From Candidatus Promineifilum breve (lineage in GTDB: Bacteria > Chloroflexota > Anaerolineae > Promineifilales > Promineifilaceae), in NCBI RefSeq assembly GCF_900066015.1, contig NZ_LN890655.1, forward strand, positions 3,202,726-3,266,725: 64,000 bases of DNA. Reading direction: 5' to 3'. Below, piece by piece: positions 52,677-61,857 of the stretch (its first letter is position 1; the number at the start of each line of letters is the position of its first letter). Under the pieces are notes generated by a model. The model had not been told where the DNA came from. It ran no database searches and was given only the letters and a program-made list of their open reading frames with translations. A program made the translations under genes and the position numbers.

Positions 52677-54512
52677 TTAATCGATGTCAGGCTGGCAGGC
52701 ATAGTAGGCCGCCGCACCAATCATTGCGCCGGAATCACCATTCGGCGACGGTGATACCAGGTCGAGCACGATTTCATCAGTGCCGGCCTTGATGGGAAAA
52801 TTGAAGGTGACGATATTGAGCAGATCGCCGTGGGAAGGATTGTTCGGGCTGACCGTCTGTGGCGTGGCCCCGTCGGCCGATACCGTTAACCGCAGGACGC
52901 GATTATCTTTGTCGTTCTCGGCCAGCGCCACCTGAACGACCATCGTCACGTCCAGTTGCGGCGCGGGAATCGCCATGCGGTATTGCTGCGCCGCGATCCA
53001 GCCGGCCGAGACCTTATAATAGACGTGGTTCTTGATGCTCTCATCGAAGGCCAGCGGGTCAAACACGTTGACGTATGGCTCGGTCGTATGATACGTCGGA
53101 TAGAGCAGGAACGCGCGCGGGATGTGACCCTTCGTGCCGGTGGTCTTCAGGAACCAGCGGCCGGTGATGGTGGCGGCCGGGTTCAGATCCGCGCCGTACC
53201 AGAAGGTCGCCCAACGACGGTAGGCCGGGCTGGTGAGGACGTTGACCTGGGAGTAGGTCTGGTCGGGGTAGATGAACTGTACGTAATTGGCCTCGCCGTT
53301 TTGCTCCCCTACCAACTGCCCGTAGAGTGAATCCACGGTCTGCCAATTGGGAATGGTGAGCTTGAGCGATGTCTTGTGTTTGTTGTCGTTGCCCATGCCC
53401 TTGCCGAGGATAACCGTTCGTTGGTAATCGGCCGCGCCGTCGAGGCAGATATCGATGGGCGGAGCCTCCTCTTCCATATTGAAGACGCAGGTCACAGTAT
53501 CGCCGGCCACCAGGTCGACTTCGACCGTGCCGTTGGGCAAGTCAACTGTCGTGGTGCTGCCGTTGAGCGAGGTGCATACGATACTCGTCAGGTTCCAGCC
53601 CGGCGGTACGGTCTGGGTAATGTTATAGATGCCCGGGGTCTGGTTGCCGGAGTCATTGCTCCCACCATCACCTAGAGTGAACGGGCCGTATTGGGACGTG
53701 AAAGCGAACTGCGCGGCCGAGCCATCAGGATTCGTCTGCACGCCGATGATGATGTTGCCCGCGGGTGGGGGCGGCGCGCAATTGGTGGGGATGGCGATCA
53801 CATTGGTATCCATCGTCACGGCTTCGACCTGCGCCAACAGCCGGCCGGATACGGTCGCGCCGGTATTTACGGCGATATTGGCCAGGGCCAGAATATTGCC
53901 CTTAAAGTCGGTGGTTGTATCCAACGTCGCCGAACTGCCGACGCGCCAGAACACGTTACAAGCGTTGCCGCCGTTGATAATTAGAACGGAGGCACCGGGT
54001 GCGGTGATCAACGTGCTCTCGATATCGAAAACCCAGACGGCGCTTGGGTCGCCCTGGGCATCCAACGTCAGGGCACCGGTGATGAACGCCGACGACGGGA
54101 AGCAATGGACACCGGGTGCCAGCGTGTCGCCGCCGATGTCTTCCGCCAGGGTATAAGTGACGTCACAGGCCTGGCCGGCTAAATCGCCGTAAGCCGTCGT
54201 GGCGTCCGCCTGGGCTTGCTCCGCCACGGCGTCGGCGGCGTGGATCGTGCCGCCGGCGACGGTTCCCGGCGGAAAGCCGGTGACGGCGCTACCCGGCGAA
54301 ACACCCAGGTTGCCGCTAACACTGGTCGGCCCCGTGTTGGTCACGGTCGAGCCGCCCAGGACGGCGAAGCTCCCCGCCGTGCCCAGGTCGGGCGCGGTCG
54401 CCACGGCTTCTGAGACTTGCGCTGTGATCCCCAGAATGAACACCAGCACCAGGCCGGCCAATAATAGGCTGATAGGCCATCTTGCTCTTTGTGTTATTCT
54501 TTTCTCAGACAT
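52677..54512 (-). CDS. DUF3494 (ice-binding-like) secreted surface protein
   Basis: A 611-residue secreted protein. Signal/anchor helix at ~12-35, then a DUF3494 domain: LGTAGSFAVLGGSTVTNTG, SVSGNLGVSPGSA, LAPGVHCFPSSAFITGALTLD, DFKGNILALANIAVNTGATVSGRLLAQ. Residues ~255-350 form a beta-sandwich of the prealbumin-like type (FTLGDGGSN, YNITQTVPPGWNL, CVFNMEE), and the last ~250 residues form an unassigned beta-rich domain. DUF3494 proteins bind ice in some organisms and act as adhesins in others. It is monocistronic; no sortase motif is seen. Confidence 0.86.
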   Translation of the reverse strand: MSEKRITQRARWPISLLLAGLVLVFILGITAQVSEAVATAPDLGTAGSFAVLGGSTVTNTGPTSVSGNLGVSPGSAVTGFPPGTVAGGTIHAADAVAEQAQADATTAYGDLAGQACDVTYTLAEDIGGDTLAPGVHCFPSSAFITGALTLDAQGDPSAVWVFDIESTLITAPGASVLIINGGNACNVFWRVGSSATLDTTTDFKGNILALANIAVNTGATVSGRLLAQVEAVTMDTNVIAIPTNCAPPPPAGNIIIGVQTNPDGSAAQFAFTSQYGPFTLGDGGSNDSGNQTPGIYNITQTVPPGWNLTSIVCTSLNGSTTTVDLPNGTVEVDLVAGDTVTCVFNMEEEAPPIDICLDGAADYQRTVILGKGMGNDNKHKTSLKLTIPNWQTVDSLYGQLVGEQNGEANYVQFIYPDQTYSQVNVLTSPAYRRWATFWYGADLNPAATITGRWFLKTTGTKGHIPRAFLLYPTYHTTEPYVNVFDPLAFDESIKNHVYYKVSAGWIAAQQYRMAIPAPQLDVTMVVQVALAENDKDNRVLRLTVSADGATPQTVSPNNPSHGDLLNIVTFNFPIKAGTDEIVLDLVSPSPNGDSGAMIGAAAYYACQPDID

Positions 54513-54647
54513 TGCGTATGTTCCTTTACGGGATTACCCGTCCAATACTTCTATCCTGTGCGCGTAATTGCGCGGCGCCACTTGCCAGCGGGCCTGGCGA
54601 TTACGGCAGGAATATGCGGTCATACGTTAAACTTCAAGAATCGGTGG

Positions 54648-54893
54648 TTAATCTGATGGTTCTAGTGCCGCTTCTTTTGCGAGTAGAAACTCCTGCCAGG
54701 CGTCATTAAAAACGGCGATGTGTCCTGGTTCAGGGATATGAAGGACAAGATCGGCCCAAGTTTTATGCTCGTCGGTCTTCTGCCTGGTAACGCCTTGCGG
54801 GTTGTATTGCAAGCTGGGCACGCGAGCCAGAGCGCCAATTAGATCGGTGCGACCTTGTTGGGCGTTGAGCCACTCTTCAAATTTAAGCGCCAT
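54648..54893 (-). CDS. Hypothetical protein (81 aa)
   Basis: An 81-residue protein (FEEWLNAQQGRTDLIGALARV, then DEHKTWADLVLHIPE and FNDAWQEFLLAKEAAL). The alternation of helices resembles the YozE SAM-like fold, but this is only a pattern resemblance. It has no visible operon partner except the 83-residue gene 57 nt upstream on the same strand. Confidence 0.6.
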   Translation of the reverse strand: MALKFEEWLNAQQGRTDLIGALARVPSLQYNPQGVTRQKTDEHKTWADLVLHIPEPGHIAVFNDAWQEFLLAKEAALEPSD

Positions 54894-54950
54894 CTGCTTC
54901 CCCTTATTACCTTGCCGGTTGGCTATTCGATCCTGCTCATGCCTTTAGCC

Positions 54951-55202
54951 TCAGGTGATGGTATATCGCCCTTCAAGATGGCTAAGGGTGAAACTCTTGA
55001 TCTCACTATTCAGTAAACGAGCGATGACCCAGCCGGTAGCGCCGTCTTTGAAGAAAATGTCGTAGCGTGTTGATGCCACAGCCATCTGATGAACTTCGCC
55101 CGAGGCGGCCATACACGTGCTGACCAACGTGCGTCCATGGTAGATCTGGGCTTGCACTTTGATCGCCGCATTGTTGTGAAATGTGATCTCGTTCTCTGAC
55201 AT
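54951..55202 (-). CDS. Hypothetical protein (83 aa)
   Basis: An 83-residue beta-rich protein (AIKVQAQIYHGRTLVSTCMAA, VHQMAVASTRYDIFFKDG, SFTLSHLEGRYTIT). ATG 55202 is chosen because the sequence upstream looks non-coding. No family is recognised. It lies between the NarL regulator and the 81-residue gene, all on the minus strand. Confidence 0.55.
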   Translation of the reverse strand: MSENEITFHNNAAIKVQAQIYHGRTLVSTCMAASGEVHQMAVASTRYDIFFKDGATGWVIARLLNSEIKSFTLSHLEGRYTIT

Positions 55203-55398
55203 TGGGTCTTGCTGCTCGCTACGCCGACGGTAACCAAGTCGGGAAGTGGTTTTAGGCGTATGATGATCGTACCCCCATCGCAGGCCGCGCACATCGGCCA
55301 GTCAGGGAGTATCTGTATCCGCCAGTTGGGGGATGTTTGCCGTGGCAATGAAGATGCGGGTAGCGACGCGCCAGTCCGCCGATCAACCACCGGCCGCT

Positions 55399-56043
55399 TT
55401 ATTCCACGAGGTGGTGGCGCACGGCCAGCGCGACCGCTTCCGTGCGGCCGGCGACGCCGAGCTTGGCCAGGATGTGGCTGACGTGGGATTTGATGGTTGA
55501 AGGACTGACGAAGAGGCTCTCGGCTATCTCGGAGTTGTTCATCCCCCGCACCATCAGCGCCAGCACGGCCTGCTCGCGGGCCGTCAGGTCGCGGCCCACT
55601 ACTGTTACCGGTTGCCCACTGGCGTGGATGAGCGTCTGGGCAACCTCCGGCGACAGCGTGCCCCGCCCGGCATGCGCGGCGCGGATCGCCTGGGCCAGTT
55701 GGGTGGCGGATACGTCCTTGAGGAGATAACCGATCGCCCCGGCCCGCAGCACTTTCTGCACCAGCCCCTCTTCGTTGAAGCTCGTTAGGGCGATCACCTG
55801 CACCGCCGGATACTCACGGCGGATGGCGCGGGTGGCCTCGACCCCGTCCAGCCCCGGCATAACCAGATCCATCAGCACCACGTCGGGCCTTACCCGTGCG
55901 CACTGCTGGATGGCCTCCTCGCCTGTGGCGGCCTCGCCGGCCAATTCAAGGTCATCGTGGACTTTCAGAAACATCGCCAGGCCGCGGCGAACCATAGTGT
56001 GGTCGTCCACCAACAACACGCGAATTGGGGCCGGCTCGTTCAT
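55399..56043 (-). CDS. NarL/FixJ-family response regulator
   Basis: A 214-residue regulator: receiver domain with VLLVDDH (acidic pair), phosphoacceptor Asp59 in VVLMDLVMPG and Lys in GYLLKD, then a LuxR-type helix-turn-helix (LTAREQAVLALMVRGMNNSEIAESLFVSPSTIKSHVSHILAKLG, pattern cited). All key residues are intact. ATG 56043 overlaps the kinase stop by 4 nt, so kinase and regulator form a classic two-component pair. Target genes are unknown. Confidence 0.95.
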   Translation of the reverse strand: MNEPAPIRVLLVDDHTMVRRGLAMFLKVHDDLELAGEAATGEEAIQQCARVRPDVVLMDLVMPGLDGVEATRAIRREYPAVQVIALTSFNEEGLVQKVLRAGAIGYLLKDVSATQLAQAIRAAHAGRGTLSPEVAQTLIHASGQPVTVVGRDLTAREQAVLALMVRGMNNSEIAESLFVSPSTIKSHVSHILAKLGVAGRTEAVALAVRHHLVE

Positions 56044-57542
56044 GGCGCTTCTCCGTGCGCAGCTGACGGCCAGCGGGTCGTGATCTCCGTCCCCTCGCCC
56101 GACCGGCTGGTGATCGACACCGTCGCGCCGATGGCCGCGGCGCGCTCCCGCATCATCCCCAGCCCGTAATGCCCGGAATAGATTTGATTGGTATCGAAAC
56201 CACGACCATCGTCGCAGATCCGTAGTTCCACGATCCCGGCCTCGTGGCGCAGATCGATCGCCACCCGCGTGGCCGCGGCGTGTTTGGCGACGTTGTTCAG
56301 CGCCTCCTGGCACAGGCGGTAGAGGGCAACCTGCACCTCGCCCGGCAGCGCCCCGATCTCGCCCACGGTCACAGTGACCGGGACGTTCGTTCGGCCGGAA
56401 AAGGCGTCGCCCAGTAAAGGCAGCAACTCGCTCAACTCGCTCTCGCTCAGCTCCAACGGCCGCAGATCGACCAGTAACCCGCGCATCTCCGCCAGAGCGC
56501 CCCGCGTCAGCCGCCGCAAATCCTCCAGCGACTCCCGCACTTCCTTCGGGTGTTGCTCCCACAGGCGCGGCAGCACTTCGGCAATCAGGCTGGCCGAGAA
56601 GAGCGATTGATTGACCGCGTCGTGCAGGTTCTGAGCCAGACGGCGGCGCTCCTCTAGCGAGGCCAATACTTGCCCTTGTTGATATTGTTGGGTGTTGACC
56701 AGGGCGATCGTGGCCTGATTGGCCAGCATAAGCGCCAGGTCGGCGTGGTGGGCGGTGAAATAATTCGGCTGCACACGAGCTACCCCCACGCCGCCGATGA
56801 CCCGGCCCTTCGTGGCGAGCGGAACCCACATCCAGGAGTGGACGCCTTCTAATAACCCAGCCGCCTGCTCTGCCAGGAGCAACCGCAGAAAGCGCGCCAC
56901 CGGGTCGGCGCCCCATACGTCGGCCGTGCGCTGCGGCCGGCGCTCGTTCACCAGCGCCGTCAGCGTTTCCATCCCACCCACCCGGACGCGAAAGGGGAGG
57001 GTTTCATCCAGTTGCTGCTTCCCACTCACGGCCTGGGCCACCAGATCCCAACCTTCCAATGTGAAGACCACGCCGTGGGTATACTCAAGAATCTCTCGCA
57101 ATTGATCGAGGATCAAACCCGGTTGGAGTTCCAGTTCGGAAGCCAGCGTTTGGGAAATCTCTAAAAGTTTGACCTGTTCACTGACGTCACGGACTGAACT
57201 CAGGAGACACAAACGATCCCGATAGTTACATCCAGTCCCACGTAGATTAACGGTGAACGGCGTCCCATCCCGGCGCGTGTGGACGACTGTCGCTTCAAAC
57301 GACTTACCGATTTGGACTGTCTGGAGCCACTGAGTAAAAAGCGCAAAACTATCGGGGTGCATAAAAGTAGCGGGGGACAGGCCGATGAAATCCTCATGGG
57401 TATAACCGTGCATCGAGCCCGCCGCGGGATTGGCCTCGACCACCAAGCCGGTTTCGACATCGTTGAGGATTAGCCCGTCACCAAGAGCCTCAAAGATGCG
57501 CCGGTACGGCCGTTCTGGGTCTTCGCTTGGCAAATTTGGCAT
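56040..57542 (-). CDS. NarL-type sensor histidine kinase (PAS-GAF-HisKA_3)
   Basis: About 500 residues. A PAS domain (~10-130: ALGDGLILNDVETGLVVEANPAAGSMHGY), a GAF-like domain (~145-305: WMWVPLATKGRVIGGVGVAR), a HisKA_3 dimerisation helix with the phosphoacceptor His in EERRRLAQNLHDAVNQSLF and an HATPase_c domain (ALNNVAKHAAAT, DDGRGFD, GLGMMRERAAAIG). No membrane segment is present, so it is a soluble sensor. ATG 57542 follows AAGGGAAATGA. It is co-transcribed with the response regulator at 55399. Confidence 0.93.
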   Translation of the reverse strand: MPNLPSEDPERPYRRIFEALGDGLILNDVETGLVVEANPAAGSMHGYTHEDFIGLSPATFMHPDSFALFTQWLQTVQIGKSFEATVVHTRRDGTPFTVNLRGTGCNYRDRLCLLSSVRDVSEQVKLLEISQTLASELELQPGLILDQLREILEYTHGVVFTLEGWDLVAQAVSGKQQLDETLPFRVRVGGMETLTALVNERRPQRTADVWGADPVARFLRLLLAEQAAGLLEGVHSWMWVPLATKGRVIGGVGVARVQPNYFTAHHADLALMLANQATIALVNTQQYQQGQVLASLEERRRLAQNLHDAVNQSLFSASLIAEVLPRLWEQHPKEVRESLEDLRRLTRGALAEMRGLLVDLRPLELSESELSELLPLLGDAFSGRTNVPVTVTVGEIGALPGEVQVALYRLCQEALNNVAKHAAATRVAIDLRHEAGIVELRICDDGRGFDTNQIYSGHYGLGMMRERAAAIGATVSITSRSGEGTEITTRWPSAAHGEAP

Positions 57543-57757
57543 TTCATTTCCCTTGAGACCTGGAGGAATTGTATCAAAATGTGACAGCGATAGAACTACC
57601 AAATCTAACGATCCAGGCCATGAGGACAACTATTCAACAACGCCCTTCACCTCGATGTTCAATGGAACAATAAGCACACAACGAGCGTCACACTAAGGCA
57701 AACACCTGTAAGGGTTCAACTACCAGGTTTTTGGCAAAAATAGTTGAAGGAGATGTG

Positions 57758-58420
57758 ATGATGCGAAACCTTAAGTTATTGATAACGACATTCATGCTGG
57801 TGGCTCTACTGGCCGCCTGCCAACCCGCCGGCGGCCAGCCCGGCGCGCTCGAGCCGCCGGTCGGCGTGACGCCCGAAGCCTCGGTTACGCCCGACCCCGC
57901 CGCGGCCTTCATCGCCGCCGCCCGCGCCCACCTGGTGGGCGAGCTAGGCATCGACGATAGCGCCATTGCCCTCGTGTCGGCCGCGCCGGCCGAGTTCAGC
58001 GATTCCTGTCTGGGGCTGGGCGGCCCGGCCGAAAGCTGCCTGCAAGCCGTCACCCCCGGCTGGCTGGTGATGTTGGACGTGGACGGCCAGACGTATGAGC
58101 TACATACCGACGAGACCGGCGAGCAAGTGCGCCTGGCCTCCGACATCAGCAGCATCCCCGTAGACCCCGAAGCGGCCACGGCCGCGGCGATGGCTTATCT
58201 GGCCGGTCAACTGGCCGTGGACGAGAGTGTAATCAAGGTCGTCGCGCTGGAAGCGGCCGAGTTCAGCGACTCCTGCCTGGGGCTGGGCGGCCCGGCCGAA
58301 AGCTGCTTGCAGGCGATTACGCCCGGCTGGTTGTTCACGCTGGGGGTGGCCGGCCAGGAGTACGAGGTGCGTAGCGACGGCACCGGCCAGGTCGTGCGGA
58401 TGGCCGAAGCGGCAGAGTAG
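57758..58420 (+). CDS. Lipoprotein with two tandem homologous domains
   Basis: About 220 residues: signal peptide with lipobox LLAAC, a short Pro-rich linker, then two direct repeats of ~97 residues. Each contains a helix (AARAHLVGELGIDDSAI / AMAYLAGQLAVDESVI), EFSDSCLGLGGPAESCLQA and TPGWL, so each has a Cys pair likely to form a disulfide. No Pfam family is recognised. AAGGAG precedes ATG 57758 (57761 is equally possible). Its TAG stop is the TAG of a REP-like GTAG motif. It is convergent with the decarboxylase gene. Confidence 0.83.
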   Translation: MMRNLKLLITTFMLVALLAACQPAGGQPGALEPPVGVTPEASVTPDPAAAFIAAARAHLVGELGIDDSAIALVSAAPAEFSDSCLGLGGPAESCLQAVTPGWLVMLDVDGQTYELHTDETGEQVRLASDISSIPVDPEAATAAAMAYLAGQLAVDESVIKVVALEAAEFSDSCLGLGGPAESCLQAITPGWLFTLGVAGQEYEVRSDGTGQVVRMAEAAE

Positions 58421-58475
58421 GCGGAACTTCCAGTTCCGCGCGCTGGGCGAGCGTGGAGCTGGAAGCTCCACCTAC
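58417..58475. repeat. REPIN-like pair supplying stop codons to both convergent genes
   Basis: Inverted arms 58417-58439 and 58453-58475, each GTAG followed by an 8-bp stem and a 3-nt loop (GCGGAACT/AGTTCCGC and the diverged GTGGAGCT/AGCTCCAC). GTAG at 58417-58420 holds the stop of the lipoprotein gene and GTAG at 58475-58472 (minus) holds the stop of the decarboxylase gene. Confidence 0.82.
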
Positions 58476-59968
58476 ACTTTATAGAGCGTATCCAGATACC
58501 GTTTCAGCATATCGCCGACCACGCCGCGCAGCGGCAAGGTGGCGGCCATACCATAGACCGGGGCCATGCCGCCCTCGGCCGCCGGATGGGCGCGGACGTG
58601 GGCCACGGCCGCGGCCAGATCATCGAGGAACCGCTCGGCTACCCCCGGCTGGGTATGGCGCAGCGTGACGCACAGGTGGACGCAGGGCGGTAGGTGCAGC
58701 CCGTTCAGGCTCCAGCCGTGGTGGGCCATCTCGTCCAGTACGCGGTAGATGTCCACCTCATCCGAGGTGAAGGCGTGGACGAACAGCGAGTGGCCCAGCA
58801 GACGCAAGCCGGGAATGGTGGCGATGCCGGCGCGAATCTCGGCCGCCGTTTCAAATATATGCCGCGCGGCCTCGCGATACCCCTCGCGGCCCAGCGAGAT
58901 CATGGCCGCCCAGCAAGCCGCGCTGAGCGCCCCCGGCCGGCTGCCGGCCAGCGTGGGCGAGAAGTACAGGCCGCCCGGCCAATCGGTGGCGGTGAAGTAC
59001 TGGTAACGCCGCAGCTCCGGCCCGCGATAGAGGACGACCGACGTGCCTTTGGCCGCATAGCCGTACTTATGCGTGTCGGCCGACAGCGAGGTGACGCCGG
59101 GCAGGCGGAAGTCGAATGGCGGCGCCGGGTAGCCAAGCTCGGCCGCCCAGGGCAACAGGAAACCACCCAGACAGGCGTCGGTGTGAAAGCCAATGCCGCG
59201 TTCCCGCGCCAGTTCGGACAGTTCGGCGATGGGGTCGCTGACGCCATAGGGGAAGCAGGGGGCCGAGCCGACGAGGACGATGGTGTTGCGATTGATGGCC
59301 GTCCGCGCTGCGGCCACGTCGGCCCGCCAGTCGCCATCGACCGGGATGCGCACCGGCTTGATGTTGAAGTATTGGGCCGCCTTGTCGAACGCGGCGTGGG
59401 CGGTGACGGGCACGATCATCTCCGGCTGGGTGATGCCCCGCTCGGCCCGCGCCCGGTCGCGGTAGGTCTTCATCGCCAGCAGGATGCTCTCCGTGCCGCC
59501 GCTGGAAACAACGCCACAGATGGCATCGGAGGTCTGTTCCGCCCCCAGCATGGCGGCGGTCATGGCGACGATCTCGGCCTCATACTTGGCGATGCTCGGC
59601 CAGACGTCGGCGTGCAGCGGGTTGGTCTGCGAGGTGAGGGCGTAGACCTGGTTCAGGAAGTCGACGTGGTCGTCGTCGCCATGATAGACGGCCCCGGAGA
59701 CGAAGCCGTCGCGCCAGCGGGCCTGTTCCCGGTCGCGCAGTTCGCTCATTTCATGCAGGATGGCCGCCCGTTCCAGTCCGGCATCCGGCAGGCGGGCGTG
59801 GCTAACGGTGTCGTCCCGGTATGGTTTCAGCGACGCCTCCAGATCGACCATCAGGCCGTCGTACTGGGCCTCGATGCGGCGGTTGACGGCTGGAATGGCG
59901 CGCACGCCCTTCTCGACCTTGGGCGACAGGCGTCGGGTGAGATGATTGAGAGTTGACTTGAGAGACAT
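58472..59968 (-). CDS. PLP-dependent decarboxylase, sphingosine-1-phosphate-lyase-like
   Basis: A group II PLP-dependent decarboxylase fold of 498 residues. The Schiff-base lysine is in [14 protein letters not shown] (Lys301); [25 protein letters not shown] and [10 protein letters not shown] are further active-site motifs, and [17 protein letters not shown] is typical of the Dpl1/SGPL group. Unlike eukaryotic lyases there is no N-terminal membrane anchor. A bacterial role in sphingolipid or phosphoethanolamine metabolism is possible; glutamate or tyrosine decarboxylase activity is the alternative. It is 3 nt from the FGGY kinase gene on the same strand, so the two are probably coupled. Confidence 0.86.
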   Translation of the reverse strand: MSLKSTLNHLTRRLSPKVEKGVRAIPAVNRRIEAQYDGLMVDLEASLKPYRDDTVSHARLPDAGLERAAILHEMSELRDREQARWRDGFVSGAVYHGDDDHVDFLNQVYALTSQTNPLHADVWPSIAKYEAEIVAMTAAMLGAEQTSDAICGVVSSGGTESILLAMKTYRDRARAERGITQPEMIVPVTAHAAFDKAAQYFNIKPVRIPVDGDWRADVAAARTAINRNTIVLVGSAPCFPYGVSDPIAELSELARERGIGFHTDACLGGFLLPWAAELGYPAPPFDFRLPGVTSLSADTHKYGYAAKGTSVVLYRGPELRRYQYFTATDWPGGLYFSPTLAGSRPGALSAACWAAMISLGREGYREAARHIFETAAEIRAGIATIPGLRLLGHSLFVHAFTSDEVDIYRVLDEMAHHGWSLNGLHLPPCVHLCVTLRHTQPGVAERFLDDLAAAVAHVRAHPAAEGGMAPVYGMAATLPLRGVVGDMLKRYLDTLYKV

Positions 59969-59971
59969 GAT

Positions 59972-61543
59972 TCAGGCTCGATTTAACCGGGCATAGAGGC
60001 CACGGTTTTGCTTGTAGAGCGCCCGGTACACGGCGAACAGTTCATCGTACAGGGCGCGGTTGGCTGGGTTGGGCGTGTAGGTGGCGGCAATGGGCACGGC
60101 GTGGTCGATGTCGGCCAGGGTGGTATGGCCGGTGGCTACGGCGGCCAGCAGGCCCACGCCGCGCACGTTGGTCTGCACCGGGTCGCGCACCTGCCGGATG
60201 GTGCGATCCAGCACGTCGGCATGAATCTGGCACCACACGTCGGAATTGGCCCCGCCGCCGACCATGCGGATGTTGTCCAGCCGCCGGCCAGCAAACTTCT
60301 CCAGGTAATAGTGGAGCCAGCGCGTATTAAAGGCCACGCCCTCGAAGACGGCCCGGATCAGATGCGCCCGCGTGGCCCGCAACGAGAGATTGTGGAAGCC
60401 ACCGCGTACCAGCGGGTCATCGACCGGGGTGCGCTCGCCGTGCAGCCAGGGGGTGAAGATGACTTTCTCGCTGCCGGGCGGCGTGTCGGCCACCATCTGG
60501 TCGAAGATGGGGTAGACGTTGGGCGCGCGCGTTTCCCGCGCCAGCGCGTCATCGACATAGAGGATGTTGTCGCGCAGATAGGCCAGACAGGCCCCGGCCG
60601 TCTCCTGCTCGGCGGCGATGAAGTAGCGGCCGGGGATGGCCGAGGGCAGCGAGGCCATGTTGTGGAACAGGTCGGTCTTTTTGAAGGGCACGTGGCAGGT
60701 GAGCCAGGACGAGGTGCCGATGTAGAGGTGCGGCTCATAGTCGGCCACCGCGCCGGAGCCGACGGCCGCCGAGTGCATGTCGGGCGTGCCCAGGATGACC
60801 GGGATGCCCGGCGGCAGACCAAGATCACGCGCCGCGTCGGATTGCAGCGGGCCGAGAATATCCACGGCGCGGTGTAACGCCGGTAGTTTGTCCTTGTCGA
60901 TGGTGGAAAAGCGAATCAGGTCATCGTTGTAATGGACGTTGTCGATGGCGCGGTTGTCGGTCAGCCAGTGGAGGGTGATCGATTCATGCGACGCGGCGAA
61001 CCGGCCGGTCAGGCGCAGATTGAGATAATCCTTAGGCTCCAGAAATTTGTAGGTTTGGCGATAGACCTCCGGTCGTTCATGCTTGATGAACAGGATGTGG
61101 GCGATGGGATCCTTGCCGGAGTGGACGGGGATGCCGCCGGTGAGGCGCAGCCAGGTGACCAGCCGCCGCAGGCCATAGCCCTGAACCTTGGGGAAGCCGC
61201 CGGTGACCCGCCCGACGTGGGCCGCGCCGCGAGCGTCCATCCAGATGATGGCGTTCATCAGATGGCGGCCGTCGCGGTCGACGGCGACCGTGCCCGACCA
61301 TTGGCTGGTGCAGCCGATGGCGACAATGCGGCCCGGCGCGTCCGGGTAATCGGCCAGCAGCGCCGCCGCGGCCGCCCGGATGGCCGTCCACCACTCGTCG
61401 GGGTCTTGCTCCGCGCCGCCGCCGGGCAGGATGGTCATCTGCGTGGCCTCGACCCGGCAGTCGACTACCTCGCCGCGCGCGGTGACAAGGGCGACTTTGG
61501 GGCCGGATGTGCCCAGGTCGATTGCCAGAATGAGATCGTCCAT
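59972..61543 (-). CDS. FGGY-family carbohydrate kinase (xylulokinase-like)
   Basis: A 523-residue kinase with two actin-like domains: LAIDLGTSGPKVALV near residue 6, the IIWMDARG loop, PVILGTPDMHSAAVGSGAV and the C-terminal MVGGGANSDVWCQIHADVLDR. Length fits xylulokinase, ribulokinase or gluconokinase; the substrate cannot be decided. It stands directly upstream of the decarboxylase gene on the minus strand (3-nt gap). No cognate isomerase or transporter is in the window. No strong Shine-Dalgarno precedes ATG 61543. Confidence 0.88.
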   Translation of the reverse strand: MDDLILAIDLGTSGPKVALVTARGEVVDCRVEATQMTILPGGGAEQDPDEWWTAIRAAAAALLADYPDAPGRIVAIGCTSQWSGTVAVDRDGRHLMNAIIWMDARGAAHVGRVTGGFPKVQGYGLRRLVTWLRLTGGIPVHSGKDPIAHILFIKHERPEVYRQTYKFLEPKDYLNLRLTGRFAASHESITLHWLTDNRAIDNVHYNDDLIRFSTIDKDKLPALHRAVDILGPLQSDAARDLGLPPGIPVILGTPDMHSAAVGSGAVADYEPHLYIGTSSWLTCHVPFKKTDLFHNMASLPSAIPGRYFIAAEQETAGACLAYLRDNILYVDDALARETRAPNVYPIFDQMVADTPPGSEKVIFTPWLHGERTPVDDPLVRGGFHNLSLRATRAHLIRAVFEGVAFNTRWLHYYLEKFAGRRLDNIRMVGGGANSDVWCQIHADVLDRTIRQVRDPVQTNVRGVGLLAAVATGHTTLADIDHAVPIAATYTPNPANRALYDELFAVYRALYKQNRGLYARLNRA

Positions 61544-61857
61544 GCTCCATCCTCCACGTTAACCAATGGTAGCGCATCTCTGGGCGATCCCACAATTAGC
61601 CGTGTTCGTGCCTCATTTCACAATGTTGACATTGACCGCAAAGAGATCAATACTGTTTTGGGCTTGCGATAGAGTTGCTCTACAGGCTATAACCCGTCTT
61701 CCTCGCTGGTTACCTGATTGCGTCGTTGAACAGCTTACTTCTATCGAAAATCTGATCATTCACTAACCGAAAATCACCCTATAACAACCCGCGTTCTAGC
61801 GCGCGACGGGTGGGCCGATTGACTGGTCCAACCCTTTGCCTTTGTCGGGAGGTTTCT
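61544..61857. other. Intergenic gap without supported gene (314 nt)
   Basis: AT-richer than its surroundings. A 66-codon plus-strand frame (61566-61766) lacks a Shine-Dalgarno and recognisable similarity and is not called. GGGAGG just before 61858 is the ribosome-binding site of the next gene. I see no hairpin with a T-run and no tandem repeat. Confidence 0.6.

Noticed and set aside
61566-61766. 66-codon plus-strand frame in the gap before the last gene
   Set aside because: No ribosome-binding site, no recognisable similarity and atypical composition.
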